From assembly GCA_902629505.1 (NCBI GenBank), contig CACORF010000002.1:1-64000 (forward strand): DNA of 64,000 bases, read 5' to 3'. Numbering within the stretch: position 1 is the first letter of the stretch; each line of letters opens with the position of its first letter. Below the pieces are notes generated by a model that did no database searches, was not told the DNA's origin, and was given only the letters and a program-made list of their open reading frames with translations. Shown one piece after another: positions 15,080 to 25,566 of this stretch. The DNA comes from an uncultured Bacteroidota bacterium (GTDB lineage: Bacteria; Bacteroidota; Bacteroidia; Flavobacteriales; Flavobacteriaceae). Made by a program: the position numbers and the translations under genes.

Positions 15080-15240
15080 TCAACCTGTATTAGTGATTCT
15101 TGGTAAACTCAACGAGTATTAATTAAGAAAGGTGAGTTTAAATGCTAAAGCAAGCTATCTTGAATAGATCCTTGAATGTTTAATTAGCCTTAATCCTGTT
15201 TTTAGGAGTTTACGCAATACTCACTCTAATACAGGTTTGT
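15080..15240 (+). ncRNA. ssrS: Candidate 6S RNA (ssrS)
   Basis: Directly downstream of zapA. Perfect 12-bp terminal stem AACCTGTATTAG (15082-15093) / CTAATACAGGTT (15226-15237) and an inner 8-bp stem GTAAACTC (15103-15110) / GAGTTTAC (15206-15213), giving a long interrupted hairpin with a central bubble. Confidence 0.75.
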
Positions 15241-15247
15241 TATTAAA

Positions 15248-15964
15248 TTAGGTTAGGAGATTACCATCTTCATCCCAAACAGCAGTTTCATTTCTTTTAG
15301 ATTGGTCAACACACTTTGCAATCCATTCTTCATCATATGATACATTATGATCCTCAAGGACATCTTCAGGAACTCCATCCCATACATTAGGTATGTTACC
15401 CTTGTATCCTAAATCACGCATTCCAACCTCTGATGTAAACCACCCGGTCACAACCATATATCTATATGTAGCAAAGAAACTTGCAGCTTCCTTTAGGTCT
15501 TCTTTAATGCCATCGTTGTATGAAATAATATCAAATACTGACTTAATTTGATCATCTGAACACTCAATTAATCTAGTATTAAATTTATTTTTAAATAAGT
15601 TATCTAAAACTATTAATCCTTTTCTCAACACATTTTCTCCGTAGTTATTGTGTGCAGGAGTGCTCCAATCTTTAGCTATAAACTCGATCATTTCAACAAC
15701 ACCAGCGTCATTAATGTTTCCAAATTCATTTGGTGGAATAATTATATTAGCTATTTTTTCAATTGTTTTTAACTCTGAAGAGTTGAAAAATTGAGCATTT
15801 AGAAACTTATTATCTCTTTCTTTCTCAAAAGGAGTTCTACCATACCTATACTCCCATATTTTTTCTGAAACATTTTCATTTAATGGAGAAATGCAACCCT
15901 CTAATGTTAATGAGGCACCTATACTACTCAAAATAATTGTTTTAATACTATCCCTCCTTTTCAT
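15248..15964 (-). CDS. Gluconate 2-dehydrogenase subunit 3-like protein
   Basis: MKRRDSIKTIILSSIGASLTLEGC N-term; partner of adjacent GMC oxidoreductase; FFATYRYMVVTGWFTSEVGMRDLGYKGN motif. Confidence 0.88.
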   Translation of the reverse strand: MKRRDSIKTIILSSIGASLTLEGCISPLNENVSEKIWEYRYGRTPFEKERDNKFLNAQFFNSSELKTIEKIANIIIPPNEFGNINDAGVVEMIEFIAKDWSTPAHNNYGENVLRKGLIVLDNLFKNKFNTRLIECSDDQIKSVFDIISYNDGIKEDLKEAASFFATYRYMVVTGWFTSEVGMRDLGYKGNIPNVWDGVPEDVLEDHNVSYDEEWIAKCVDQSKRNETAVWDEDGNLLT

Positions 15965-17685
15965 TTTATATTCTGTTTTTTTAGTTCTGAAATTATGTGT
16001 TCAGATGTTCTCCATGCTAAAGCCATTATAGTCCATGTTGGATTTTTATCTCCTTTGAATACAAATGGACCAGCATCGACAACATAAACATTATCAACGT
16101 CATGAAGACGTTCATATTTATTAACTACAGATGTATTTGGATTATCCCCCATTCTTGTGGTTCCAACCTCATGAATAATTGATCCTGGAGTAGAAATCCC
16201 ATAATTCTGGTCTTTGCCTGGTTTATCTCCTATCATTATACCATTCATATTGTGAGCTAGTTCTTCGTAGATATCCTGAGCGTGTCTTGCCTGATTATAT
16301 TCTGTGTCAGCCCAATTATAATTAAATTTTAATACAGGGATTCCATACTTATCCTTTTTATTTTCATCTATTTCACAATAATTGTTGATATCTGGAATAG
16401 CTCCACCTCTTGATTCGAGAGCAATTGTTGAACCCCAATACTTTTTAACATCATTTCTTATCTGTTCTCCATAACCACCAACTCTTAATCCAAAAAACTT
16501 ATTAAAATCATTAGGTATGTAACCACCTATTCCAAACTGAGGCATTCCTAAATTTCTGTATGATGTTTCTATATGATATCCAATTGGAAAATCTAGTTTT
16601 TTATCATGGAGCCACCATGGAGTGTATACATGAGCACCACCAACCCCATCCTCATTATAAGTTTTCCTGTTCATCAGTTCAGGGACAAATATCTGTTTTG
16701 ATGTTCCCACAGTATCTTGTAAATATTTTCCAATTAAACCACTGCTATTTCCAAGTCCATTTGGGTGCACATTACTTTTAGAGTTTAGTAAGATTCTTGC
16801 ACTACTACAGGATGATGCACCTAAAACTACCACTTTAGATTTTATGGAGTATTCTCTCCCATTCTTTTTACTAATAAAAGAAACACCAGTTGCTATACCG
16901 TTATTATCAGTTTCCACTTTTCTTACCATTGAATCAGTGTAAAGATCTACAAGTCCTCCCTTTAATGAGGGAATTACTAAACTTGAGCTTGAGGAGAAAC
17001 AAGCATATACAGAACATGATCTCTCACATTGTCCACAAAACATACATATTCCTCTTTGGTTGTTTATTCTTTTTGTAAGAACGGATAATCTAGAAGGGAT
17101 TACATTTATACCAGATTTTTTAGCACCCTTTATATAATACAACTCATGTAATCTGGGTTTTGGTGGTGGCAGAAAAAATCCATCAGGATCATTTGGAAGG
17201 TTTTCTTTGGTCCCAAAAACACCTATTAGTTTATCAATTTTGTCATAATATGGTTTAATATCTTCATAAGTTATTGGCCAATTCTCATCTAAATCATAAA
17301 AATCTTTGCATTTAAAATCTTTTGGTCCAAGTCTAGAGGCAATTCTACCCCAATGATTTGTTCTACCTCCCAACATCCTCGATCTCCACCACATAAAGTC
17401 AGTATCTTTTTCAGAAGAATAAGGCTCACCATCAACTTTCCAATCACCATAAGACATATGAAAATCGCCAAATCTTCTTGTTACAGATGAACCCCTTCTT
17501 GGAGATGCCCAGGTTGGTTTAAATTGAGTTTGTTGTTCAGGGTCTGCTGGGTCAAAATAAGGTCCAGCTTCTATAAGAGCAACCTTAAGTCCTGCATCAG
17601 TTAATATTTTAGTAGTTATCCCACCAGCTGCACCAGAACCAACAATAATTACATCATACTTTTCTTTAGTCTTTTTGATTTCCAT
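15961..17685 (-). CDS. GMC family FAD-dependent oxidoreductase
   Basis: DVIIVGSGAAGGITTKILTDAGLKVALIEAG dinucleotide fold, MLGGRTNHWGRIASRL, VDAGPFVFKGDKNPTWTIMALAWRTSEHI. Confidence 0.95.
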   Translation of the reverse strand: MEIKKTKEKYDVIIVGSGAAGGITTKILTDAGLKVALIEAGPYFDPADPEQQTQFKPTWASPRRGSSVTRRFGDFHMSYGDWKVDGEPYSSEKDTDFMWWRSRMLGGRTNHWGRIASRLGPKDFKCKDFYDLDENWPITYEDIKPYYDKIDKLIGVFGTKENLPNDPDGFFLPPPKPRLHELYYIKGAKKSGINVIPSRLSVLTKRINNQRGICMFCGQCERSCSVYACFSSSSSLVIPSLKGGLVDLYTDSMVRKVETDNNGIATGVSFISKKNGREYSIKSKVVVLGASSCSSARILLNSKSNVHPNGLGNSSGLIGKYLQDTVGTSKQIFVPELMNRKTYNEDGVGGAHVYTPWWLHDKKLDFPIGYHIETSYRNLGMPQFGIGGYIPNDFNKFFGLRVGGYGEQIRNDVKKYWGSTIALESRGGAIPDINNYCEIDENKKDKYGIPVLKFNYNWADTEYNQARHAQDIYEELAHNMNGIMIGDKPGKDQNYGISTPGSIIHEVGTTRMGDNPNTSVVNKYERLHDVDNVYVVDAGPFVFKGDKNPTWTIMALAWRTSEHIISELKKQNIK

Positions 17686-17813
17686 AAACCAAACCAATTT
17701 ATTAAAAACAATTATATTTAAATAGAGTTAGCAATAAACTTTTCTTATGTTAAATATCTATATAATTATTTACTAATAAAAATTAAATACACTGCATTCA
17801 TACTGCTTAAATT

Positions 17814-18482
17814 ATGATAATAGAAATATGTGCAACAAGCTTAAATTCAATATTGAATGCTCAGGATGCTGGAGCTAATAGATTAGAGTTATGCGAAAAT
17901 TACCTTGTAGGAGGAATTACTCCAAATATTGAATTTTTTGAAAAATCTTTAGAAGTATCAAAAATTCCAATTAATATTTTAATTAGGCCTAGAGGTGGAG
18001 ATTTCATTTTCAGCAATTTAGAAATTGATAGAATGTTTGAGTCAATTAAAAAATATAAAAACTATAATATTAGTGGTTTTGTTGTTGGGTTTCTAGATAA
18101 TAAAAATCAATTAAACAACACTTTGTTGAGTGAATTTAGAAGTGCAACTAATGGTTATGAATTAACTTTTCACAGAGCTTTTGACTATTTAGTAGAACAA
18201 GAAAAATCTTTAGAGCAATTAATTGAGAATAAATTTGATAGAATACTTTGCTCCGGAAGTAAAATAGACTCAGAAAAAGGTCTAATACATCTTAATTACT
18301 TAAATTCTTTAGCTCTAGATAAAATAACAATTATGCCAGGTGGGGGTATTAATACTAATAATTTTAAATTATTTAAAAATGCAGGTTTCAATGAAATCCA
18401 TCTTTCAGCTATTGATAAGAGAATATCACTAGATTCTAATTATGACATTATTAAGGAAATTATAGAGATGAGTAAACAATAA
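17814..18482 (+). CDS. cutC: Copper homeostasis protein CutC
   Basis: [68 protein letters not shown]. Confidence 0.95.
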   Translation: MIIEICATSLNSILNAQDAGANRLELCENYLVGGITPNIEFFEKSLEVSKIPINILIRPRGGDFIFSNLEIDRMFESIKKYKNYNISGFVVGFLDNKNQLNNTLLSEFRSATNGYELTFHRAFDYLVEQEKSLEQLIENKFDRILCSGSKIDSEKGLIHLNYLNSLALDKITIMPGGGINTNNFKLFKNAGFNEIHLSAIDKRISLDSNYDIIKEIIEMSKQ

Positions 18483-18487
18483 TATAT

Positions 18488-18495
18488 TATTTTTG
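18488..18495 (+). promoter_or_regulatory. Putative -7 box (TATTTTTG) upstream of aconitase
   Basis: TAnnTTTG match 10 nt upstream of ATG. Confidence 0.35.
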
Positions 18496-18505
18496 TAAAA
18501 AATTT

Positions 18506-20770
18506 ATGGCTTTTGATATTGATGTTATAAGGAATGTTTACGCTAAAATGTCCTCAAAAATTAAAAAAGCGAGGAAGCTTGTCGGTAGGCCTTTAACTTA
18601 TGCTGAAAAAATTTTATACTCTCATCTTTGGGATGAATCCATCAATACAATTTTTAAAAGAGGTGAAGATTACGTCGATTTTGGTCCAGATCGAGTAACC
18701 TGTCAAGATGCAACCGCTCAAATGGCACTTCTTCAATTTATGCAAGCAGGAAAAGATAAAGTTGCCGTACCTACTACAGTTCATTGTGATCATTTAATTT
18801 TGGCACAGTCTGGAGCTCAAAAAGACTTAAAGAATGCAAATAAAGTCAGCTCTGAAGTATTCAATTTTTTAGAGTCTGTCTCTAGGAAATACGGAATAGG
18901 CTTTTGGAAACCAGGAGCTGGCATTATCCATCAAGTCATTCTAGAGAATTATGCTTTTCCTGGAGGTATGATGATTGGTACAGATTCACATACTGTTAAT
19001 GCAGGGGGTCTTGGTATGGTTGCTATTGGTGTAGGTGGAGCTGATGCTGTTGATGTTATGGCTGGAATGCCCTGGGAATTAAAATTTCCAAAACTAATAG
19101 GGATTAAGCTAACAGGTACTTTAAATGGGTGGGCCTCAGCAAAAGATGTAATATTAAAAGTTGCTGGAATATTAACTGTAAAAGGTGGAACAGGTTATAT
19201 TTTAGAATATTTCGGAGATGGTGCAGAGTCACTTTCTTGTACAGGTAAAGGTACGATTTGTAACATGGGTGCTGAAGTTGGAGCTACTACTTCAATATTT
19301 GCCTACGATGAATCAATGGAAAGGTACCTTAAATCAACTGAAAGAGAGGATATTGTAATGGCAGCTCAAAACATTAAGGAAGATTTAAGGGCTGATCCAG
19401 AAGTTTATGATAATCCTGAAAAATATTTTGATGAGATTATTGAAATTGATTTAAATACACTTACACCTCATATTAATGGACCTTTTACTCCCGATCTGGC
19501 AACACCAGTAAATGAAATGAAATCTAAAGCAAAGTCTGAAGGTTGGCCAATTGATATAAAATGGGGCCTTATTGGGTCTTGTACAAATTCCTCTTATGAG
19601 GATCTCTCTAGAGCCGCATCTATAGCAAAACAGGCCTTAGATAAAAATATTAAAATTAAGTCTAAATTAGGAATTAATCCTGGTTCAGAACAAGTAAGAT
19701 ATACAGCAGAAAGAGATGGTATAATTGATCTTTTCGAGAAACTTGAATCCAAGATATTCACCAATGCTTGTGGACCGTGTATAGGTCAGTGGAATAGAGA
19801 AGGTGAGAACAATACAGAGAAGAATTCAATTATACATTCATTTAATAGAAATTTTGCAAAAAGAGCAGATGGTAATCCAAACACTCATGCCTTTGTCACT
19901 TCACCTGAAATGGTCATGGCAGTTGCTTTATCCGGAAATCTTGATTTTAACCCCATGACTGATAATCTAATATCTGAGGATGGAGAAAAAGTAGTTTTAG
20001 ATCCTCCAATTGGAGATGAATTACCTTTAAATGGTTTTGACTGTGAAGACAATGGCTATGTTGAACCACCACATGACGGTTCTAATATTGAGATTAAGAT
20101 AGATCCAGATTCAAAAAGACTCCAAAGACTAGAAGCTTTTAGTCCATGGGATGGTAAAAATATTAATAATGCCAAACTTTTAATTAAAGCACATGGTAAG
20201 TGTACAACTGATCATATATCAATGGCTGGTCCATGGTTAAGGTTTAGAGGGCATTTAGATAATATTTCTGATAACTGCTTAATAGGAGCGGTTAATAGTT
20301 TTAACATGAAGACTAATTCTGTTAAAAATCAAATTACAGGAGAATATGGTCCTGTTCCAGAAACTCAAAGATTTTATAAAAAAAATAAAATAGATACTGT
20401 GGTTATTGGAGATCATAACTACGGCGAGGGGTCTTCAAGAGAGCATGCGGCTATGGAACCAAGGCATCTGGGAATAAAAGCGGTAATTGTAAAGTCTTTT
20501 GCTAGGATTCATGAAACAAACTTAAAGAAACAAGGAATGTTAGCTTTGACTTTTAATGACGAAAATGATTATGATAAAATCCAGGAAGATGACACATTTA
20601 ACTTTATAGATTTAGAATCTTTTTCTCCAAATAAATCTATTTCACTCGAAATAATACATTCAAATAATTCCAAAGAAATTATTAAATTGCGCCACACTTT
20701 TAATGCACAACAAATAGAGTGGTACAAAAATGGATCTGCATTAAACTTGATTAAAGCAAACAATCTATGA
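18506..20770 (+). CDS. Aconitate hydratase (mitochondrial-type, AcnA superfamily)
   Basis: 754 aa; [48 protein letters not shown]. Confidence 0.96.
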   Translation: MAFDIDVIRNVYAKMSSKIKKARKLVGRPLTYAEKILYSHLWDESINTIFKRGEDYVDFGPDRVTCQDATAQMALLQFMQAGKDKVAVPTTVHCDHLILAQSGAQKDLKNANKVSSEVFNFLESVSRKYGIGFWKPGAGIIHQVILENYAFPGGMMIGTDSHTVNAGGLGMVAIGVGGADAVDVMAGMPWELKFPKLIGIKLTGTLNGWASAKDVILKVAGILTVKGGTGYILEYFGDGAESLSCTGKGTICNMGAEVGATTSIFAYDESMERYLKSTEREDIVMAAQNIKEDLRADPEVYDNPEKYFDEIIEIDLNTLTPHINGPFTPDLATPVNEMKSKAKSEGWPIDIKWGLIGSCTNSSYEDLSRAASIAKQALDKNIKIKSKLGINPGSEQVRYTAERDGIIDLFEKLESKIFTNACGPCIGQWNREGENNTEKNSIIHSFNRNFAKRADGNPNTHAFVTSPEMVMAVALSGNLDFNPMTDNLISEDGEKVVLDPPIGDELPLNGFDCEDNGYVEPPHDGSNIEIKIDPDSKRLQRLEAFSPWDGKNINNAKLLIKAHGKCTTDHISMAGPWLRFRGHLDNISDNCLIGAVNSFNMKTNSVKNQITGEYGPVPETQRFYKKNKIDTVVIGDHNYGEGSSREHAAMEPRHLGIKAVIVKSFARIHETNLKKQGMLALTFNDENDYDKIQEDDTFNFIDLESFSPNKSISLEIIHSNNSKEIIKLRHTFNAQQIEWYKNGSALNLIKANNL

Positions 20771-21813
20771 TAAAAGACCTTAAATATTTAATGTCATATT
20801 CAATTGCTCTTTTTGCATTTATTGGTATCTCATTAGGAGGTTTTTATAATTACCTAGCAGTTATTTTTACATTTGTTTTTATTCCAGTTCTTGAAATAAT
20901 TGTTAATAAAAGTGACGAAAAGTATACAGATGAAGAAAAGAAAAATAGAAATCTTGATCCTTTTTTTGATTTACTATTATATCTAAATATTCCAATTGTA
21001 TTTGGTATATTCTTTTTCTCACTTGAAAAACTTGCACTTACTTCTTCAGTATATGATATTATTGGAATAATTCTATCAGCAAGCATAGTAATGGCTACCA
21101 ATGGAATTAATGTTGGCCATGAACTGGGTCATCGAAAGTCAATAATAGCAAGAACATGTTCTAAACTTTTATATCTTCCTTGTCAGTACATGCATTTTTA
21201 TATTGAGCACAATTTTGGTCACCATATAAATGTCGCTACTCCAGAAGATCCTGCAACAGCAAGATACAAACAAACCGTATACAGTTTTTGGATAACATCT
21301 GTTATTAGGACTTACATAAGCGCATGGGAAATTCAAATTAAGCTTCTAAAAGTTTCTAAAAGAAGTTTCTTTTCCATTAAAAATGATATGGTTTTCTACA
21401 CACTTTTCCAATTAGCATTTTTAGTATTTATCTATTATAATTTTGGACTATATCTGACTGTACTATCTATAGTGATGTCTGTTATATCATTTTTATTTTT
21501 GGAAACCATTAATTACGTAGAGCATTATGGTCTTTTAAGAAAAAAGGAATCAAGTGGAAGATACGAGAGAGTAAAACCACATCACTCCTGGAATTCTAAC
21601 CACACAATCGGTAGAATTGTGTTATATGAACTAACTAGACATAGTGATCATCACTTCAAATCTTCTAAGAAATATCAAGTTTTAGAGTCATTAGAAGAAT
21701 GTCCTCATCTACCACATGGGTATCCAACCTCAATATTATTATCTCTTATCCCTCCTTTGTGGTTTAGTATTATGAACCCTTTAGTAAGAACTCATATGGG
21801 TTATTCTGACTAA
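20767..21813 (+). CDS. alkB: AlkB-type alkane 1-monooxygenase
   Basis: His boxes HELGH, HNFGHH([13 protein letters not shown]), [15 protein letters not shown]; multiple TM segments; 4-nt ATGA overlap with aconitase. Confidence 0.9.
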   Translation: MIKDLKYLMSYSIALFAFIGISLGGFYNYLAVIFTFVFIPVLEIIVNKSDEKYTDEEKKNRNLDPFFDLLLYLNIPIVFGIFFFSLEKLALTSSVYDIIGIILSASIVMATNGINVGHELGHRKSIIARTCSKLLYLPCQYMHFYIEHNFGHHINVATPEDPATARYKQTVYSFWITSVIRTYISAWEIQIKLLKVSKRSFFSIKNDMVFYTLFQLAFLVFIYYNFGLYLTVLSIVMSVISFLFLETINYVEHYGLLRKKESSGRYERVKPHHSWNSNHTIGRIVLYELTRHSDHHFKSSKKYQVLESLEECPHLPHGYPTSILLSLIPPLWFSIMNPLVRTHMGYSD

Positions 21814-22466
21814 TTGTGATCTTTGTTGCAATCATGCAACATGCTAGGATGATTAGGTACATTAGTTCCATCTGAATAATCTTCGTACCAACTACAATCA
21901 AGATATCTTAGTCCATCAAATTTTTTCTCAAAAAATCTATTCTTTGATTCTATGAAACCATTATAAGAGCTGGCAAAAGGAGAGGAAGCGTGCATTATAT
22001 CATCAGGGTTTAAACTATGTCCATATTTAAGGACATCATGTCCGAACTCATGATACATTAAACCAAGTTTTTGCCAAATATTTATATCATTCCAATATCT
22101 AAAAGCTATACCAACTCTAACTACTGAATCATTACATGAAGATGCTGCGTATGCTCCATAATCTAAAACTTCACCTGATGCAAATAATGCATCTGATTCG
22201 TATTCATAAAAAATATTTACATCCGTATTAAGCTTATCATAGTCTGGACTTGAACTCATTGAGCATTTAGCGTCTGCTACAAATATATCCCAGAAGGCAT
22301 ATAAATCATCTGAATCAAAATTAGGATCAACTACTTTGTCATAATCTATACAGCTGTAAAGCATTTCAACAGGGATCTCTTCATAAACAAGAGAGTTTTT
22401 GGCACATCCTAAAAAAATTAGAGAAATTGATACTGAAAATAAGATTTTTAAATTTATGAGGGACAT
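21810..22466 (-). CDS. Putative metzincin/matrixin-like lipoprotein protease, paralog A
   Basis: Lipobox LIFLGCAK; MYHEFGHDVLKYGHSLNPDDIM zinc-site-like motif. Confidence 0.7.
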   Translation of the reverse strand: MSLINLKILFSVSISLIFLGCAKNSLVYEEIPVEMLYSCIDYDKVVDPNFDSDDLYAFWDIFVADAKCSMSSSPDYDKLNTDVNIFYEYESDALFASGEVLDYGAYAASSCNDSVVRVGIAFRYWNDINIWQKLGLMYHEFGHDVLKYGHSLNPDDIMHASSPFASSYNGFIESKNRFFEKKFDGLRYLDCSWYEDYSDGTNVPNHPSMLHDCNKDHN

Positions 22467-23047
22467 GGTATATACTTAATTCCAGGAAAGGATCTTTTGA
22501 ACATTCTGTCCTTAGCTTCAATAAAATCATTGATATTAATATCACCTCTAGTGCTGGCTGGGAACATTATATCTGCACGATCTGTGCTATGTTCATACTT
22601 GTATACATCATGTCCAAATTCATGGTACATTATCCATAATCTTTGAAGTAAATTTTTTTCTGTCCACTCGTTATAAAGTACACCAACATTGACTGCACTA
22701 TCATTACAATACCCAGAAAAGGTGGAATAAGCTATATGATCTGGTGTAACACCAGAAGCAATTTGAGCTACAGTTCTATATTCAAAAAAGATATTTGGTG
22801 AAGGATTTCTTTCTCCATAGTCAGGACCTCCTCTTGTACACTTTACATCATCAACAAATTTATACCAATATTGCATTAAATCATCTTGATTGGTATTTTG
22901 AGGGTCAAGTTGTTTATCGTAACTAACACAACTAAAAATTTGTTCAATTTCTTCTTCAATAATTTCAATTTCTGCACCAGAGTCATCAGACTTAGAACAT
23001 GCTAAAATCAAAAGAAAAATAAAAAAATATAAATTTAATTTTTTCAT
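22454..23047 (-). CDS. Putative metzincin/matrixin-like lipoprotein protease, paralog B
   Basis: Start at MKKLNLYFFIFLLILACSK; MYHEFGHDVYKYEHSTDRADIM. ORF-track extension to 23146 reads through a tRNA and is rejected. Confidence 0.7.
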   Translation of the reverse strand: MKKLNLYFFIFLLILACSKSDDSGAEIEIIEEEIEQIFSCVSYDKQLDPQNTNQDDLMQYWYKFVDDVKCTRGGPDYGERNPSPNIFFEYRTVAQIASGVTPDHIAYSTFSGYCNDSAVNVGVLYNEWTEKNLLQRLWIMYHEFGHDVYKYEHSTDRADIMFPASTRGDININDFIEAKDRMFKRSFPGIKYIPCPS

Positions 23048-23056
23048 AATATTTTG

Positions 23057-23130
23057 TAGCGAGAGGGAGATTTGAACTCCCGACCTCCGGGTTATGAATC
23101 CGACGCTCTCACCAACTGAGCTACCTCGCC
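23057..23130 (-). tRNA. tRNA-Met(CAT)
   Basis: Reverse strand GGCGAGGTAGCTCAGTTGGTGAGAGCGTCGGATTCATAACCCGGAGGTCGGGAGTTCAAATCTCCCTCTCGCTA; anticodon CAT. Confidence 0.95.
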
Positions 23131-23232
23131 AAATTAAGAAATGCAAATATATAAAACAAATCTCAAGAAATAATTGCTAAAAAACTCTTTATTAATGTAA
23201 ATACTAACTTTTTTTAATATATTGGAAAATAT

Positions 23233-23625
23233 ATGGGTAAAAAAAAAGAATTTGTTATTGAGTATGATTTTCAGTCATCCCCACAGCTTTTATTCCAATA
23301 TCTTTCAACGCCTTCAGGCTTATCCGAATGGTTCTCTGATGATGTTAATTATAGAGGCGAAAAGTATACATTTTTTTGGGGAGAGTCTGAAGAATATGCA
23401 AGAGTCTTGTCCAAAAAAATTAATGAAAAAATTAGATTTCAGTGGATAACTGGAGAAGATGATGAAGAAGATTATTTTTTTGAATTTAAGATCCAAATGG
23501 ACGAAATCACTAAGGATGTTTCACTTATCATTACGGATTTTTCAGATGAGGATGAACTTGAAGAGGCAAAGCTTCTATGGGATAGTCTAGTGTCTGATTT
23601 AAAGCAAGTTTTGGGCTCAACCTAA
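23233..23625 (+). CDS. START-like/SRPBCC domain protein
   Basis: KKKEFVIEYDFQSSPQLLFQYLSTPSGLSEWFSDDVN...FFWGESEEYARV typical Bacteroidota START-like protein. Confidence 0.88.
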   Translation: MGKKKEFVIEYDFQSSPQLLFQYLSTPSGLSEWFSDDVNYRGEKYTFFWGESEEYARVLSKKINEKIRFQWITGEDDEEDYFFEFKIQMDEITKDVSLIITDFSDEDELEEAKLLWDSLVSDLKQVLGST

Positions 23626-24161
23626 TTTAGTGTTATGTCATCAGGTGAATTTGACCACAAAATATACTTATTCCCTAAATTCTTTATTAAACGATTCCAA
23701 CTGTTTTTCTCTTTTAAACTAAATAGATCATTTTCCTTTTTATTATTTATTATCCAGCTATTTTTTTCTATTTCATCGTCTAATTGATCTATATCCCATC
23801 CAGAGTAACCCTGGAATAATATAAAATCATTTATATCTACTTTGTTTTTTTCTATAAGATTAAAAAGAAATTCGATATTATTTCCCCAATAAATATTATC
23901 GTAAATTTTTAAAATTTCTGGGTATTTTTTGTTACTCTTTAATAGAAAGTAATGATCTGATGATACTGGACCCCCGTAATTAAGTCCAATTTTTATTTTT
24001 TTTGAGGAATTAATTTCTTTAAACATAAAAAGATCTGAGGGTCTATTTAATATAAACCCAGTAATACCATCATCTGTTTGATCAACAATTAATATGATCG
24101 ATTTGTAGAAAATCATATCAGTTAATAGTCCAGGTGATGAAATAAGTAATTTTCCTTTCAT
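23622..24161 (-). CDS. YqgE/AlgH family protein
   Basis: MKGKLLISSPGLLTDMIFYKSIILIVDQTDDGITGFILNRPSD...GGPV...FQGYSGWDIDQLDDEI. Start at 24161; longer track start runs into a terminator. Confidence 0.9.
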   Translation of the reverse strand: MKGKLLISSPGLLTDMIFYKSIILIVDQTDDGITGFILNRPSDLFMFKEINSSKKIKIGLNYGGPVSSDHYFLLKSNKKYPEILKIYDNIYWGNNIEFLFNLIEKNKVDINDFILFQGYSGWDIDQLDDEIEKNSWIINNKKENDLFSLKEKNSWNRLIKNLGNKYILWSNSPDDITLN

Positions 24162-24164
24162 ACT

Positions 24165-24194
24165 AAAAAAAAAGAGCTTCACTGGGAAGCTCCT
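24165..24194 (-). terminator. Rho-independent terminator downstream of HU gene
   Basis: Minus strand GGAGCTTCCCAGTGAAGCTC followed by TTTTTTTTT. Confidence 0.8.
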
Positions 24195-24225
24195 TTTAGA
24201 CATTTTATTTAAATGAATTTAAAAC

Positions 24226-24498
24226 TTAGTTCACTGTACTTGAAAGTTCAGCTCCAGCTTTAAATTTAACAACTTTTTTTGCAGGTATTTTAATAGTTGC
24301 TCCAGTTTGAGGATTTCTACCATCTCTAGCAGCTCTTTGAGAAACTGACCAAGATCCAAATCCAACTAGTGAAACTCTTCCACCACCTTTTAAAGTTGAA
24401 CTAACACTCCCTAGAAATGCTTCTAGAGCCATTTTCGCTGATGCTTTAGATATGCCAGCGTGAGCTGCCATTGCATCAATTAATTCTGATTTGTTCAT
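24226..24498 (-). CDS. HU family DNA-binding protein
   Basis: MNKSELIDAMAAHAGISKASAKMALEAFLGSVSSTLKGGGRVSLVGFGSWSVSQRAARDGRNPQTGATIKIPAKKVVKFKAG. Confidence 0.98.
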   Translation of the reverse strand: MNKSELIDAMAAHAGISKASAKMALEAFLGSVSSTLKGGGRVSLVGFGSWSVSQRAARDGRNPQTGATIKIPAKKVVKFKAGAELSSTVN

Positions 24499-24621
24499 AT
24501 CACTTAATTTTAATGTTTGAACTAAAATACATGATATTCTATAAGTCCAATAAAATAAGGGTCTAAAAAGAGAAATTTGTTAATAAATAGGTGTGTTTTG
24601 TTGATAATCTGACTGTTTTGA

Positions 24622-25566
24622 TCAGTAAACTTTGGAATTTTCATGAATTTTTAGCCCATTTATTAATTCTTTGGCATTCATAACTTTTCTGTTTTCTAGC
24701 TGAATATAAGTGCAATTAATTGCATCAACTCCGTTATTTATGTGTATTTCTCCATTATTAATTAAAATTTTTCCAACTTTTTTTGGAAAGAAGCTATCAG
24801 CCTTCTTAGCTTCTAAAATTTTCATCCTCATCTCTTTATCTCCGTTTTTTAATTTAGTCCATGCTCCAGGTTTTGGAGATAGCCCTCTAATCATGCCAAT
24901 TATTTCTTTTTGAGATTTATTCCAATCAATTCTTGTATTTTCTTTAGATAATTTTGGAGCTATTTTAAAACTTTCATCAAAATTCTGTCTAGATGCCTTC
25001 AGACTATTAGATAACAGCCCTTTAATAGTCTTTATTAATAATCTTGATCCGACTGATGACAATTTAGTGTATAAAGAACCAAAATTATCCGTATCGGATA
25101 TATTAACCTCTTCTTTAAGTAATATGTCTCCTCTGTCAATTTTCTCATTAATAAAAAAAGTAGTAACACCTGTTTTTACCTCGTTGTTGATTAAACACCA
25201 ATTAATTGGGGCAGCACCTCTATAATTTGGTAATAATGAAGCATGAAGGTTTATTGTTCCATATTTTGGAATTGAGAATATTTCAGTTGGAATTTTTCTA
25301 AATGCTACAACAATCATTATATCAGGATTTATCTTTTTTATTTGATTAACAAATTCTTTGTCATTAAGATTATCTGGTTGAAGAATTTTAATATTATTAT
25401 CTAAAGCATATTCCTTGACTTTACTATGTCTAATTTTTTGACCCCTTCCAGATTTTCTGTCAGGAGAAGTGACTACACAATCTACTTTGTAATTTAAATT
25501 TATTTCACGAAGAGATACTACAGCAAATTCAGGAGTACCAAAAAAAATAATTTTTAAATCTTTCAT
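24622..25566 (-). CDS. fmt: Methionyl-tRNA formyltransferase
   Basis: KIIFFGTPEFAV, NLHASLLPNYRGAAPINWCLINNE, TGVTTFFINEKIDRGDIL, PGAWTKL. Confidence 0.96.
   Translation of the reverse strand: MKDLKIIFFGTPEFAVVSLREINLNYKVDCVVTSPDRKSGRGQKIRHSKVKEYALDNNIKILQPDNLNDKEFVNQIKKINPDIMIVVAFRKIPTEIFSIPKYGTINLHASLLPNYRGAAPINWCLINNEVKTGVTTFFINEKIDRGDILLKEEVNISDTDNFGSLYTKLSSVGSRLLIKTIKGLLSNSLKASRQNFDESFKIAPKLSKENTRIDWNKSQKEIIGMIRGLSPKPGAWTKLKNGDKEMRMKILEAKKADSFFPKKVGKILINNGEIHINNGVDAINCTYIQLENRKVMNAKELINGLKIHENSKVY

Noticed and set aside
23048-23146. N-terminal extension (MHFLIWRGSSVGESVGFITRRSGVQISLSLQNI) of ORF 22454..23146
   Set aside because: This stretch is the translation of tRNA-Met(CAT) on the same strand; the true start is MKKLNLYFF at 23047.
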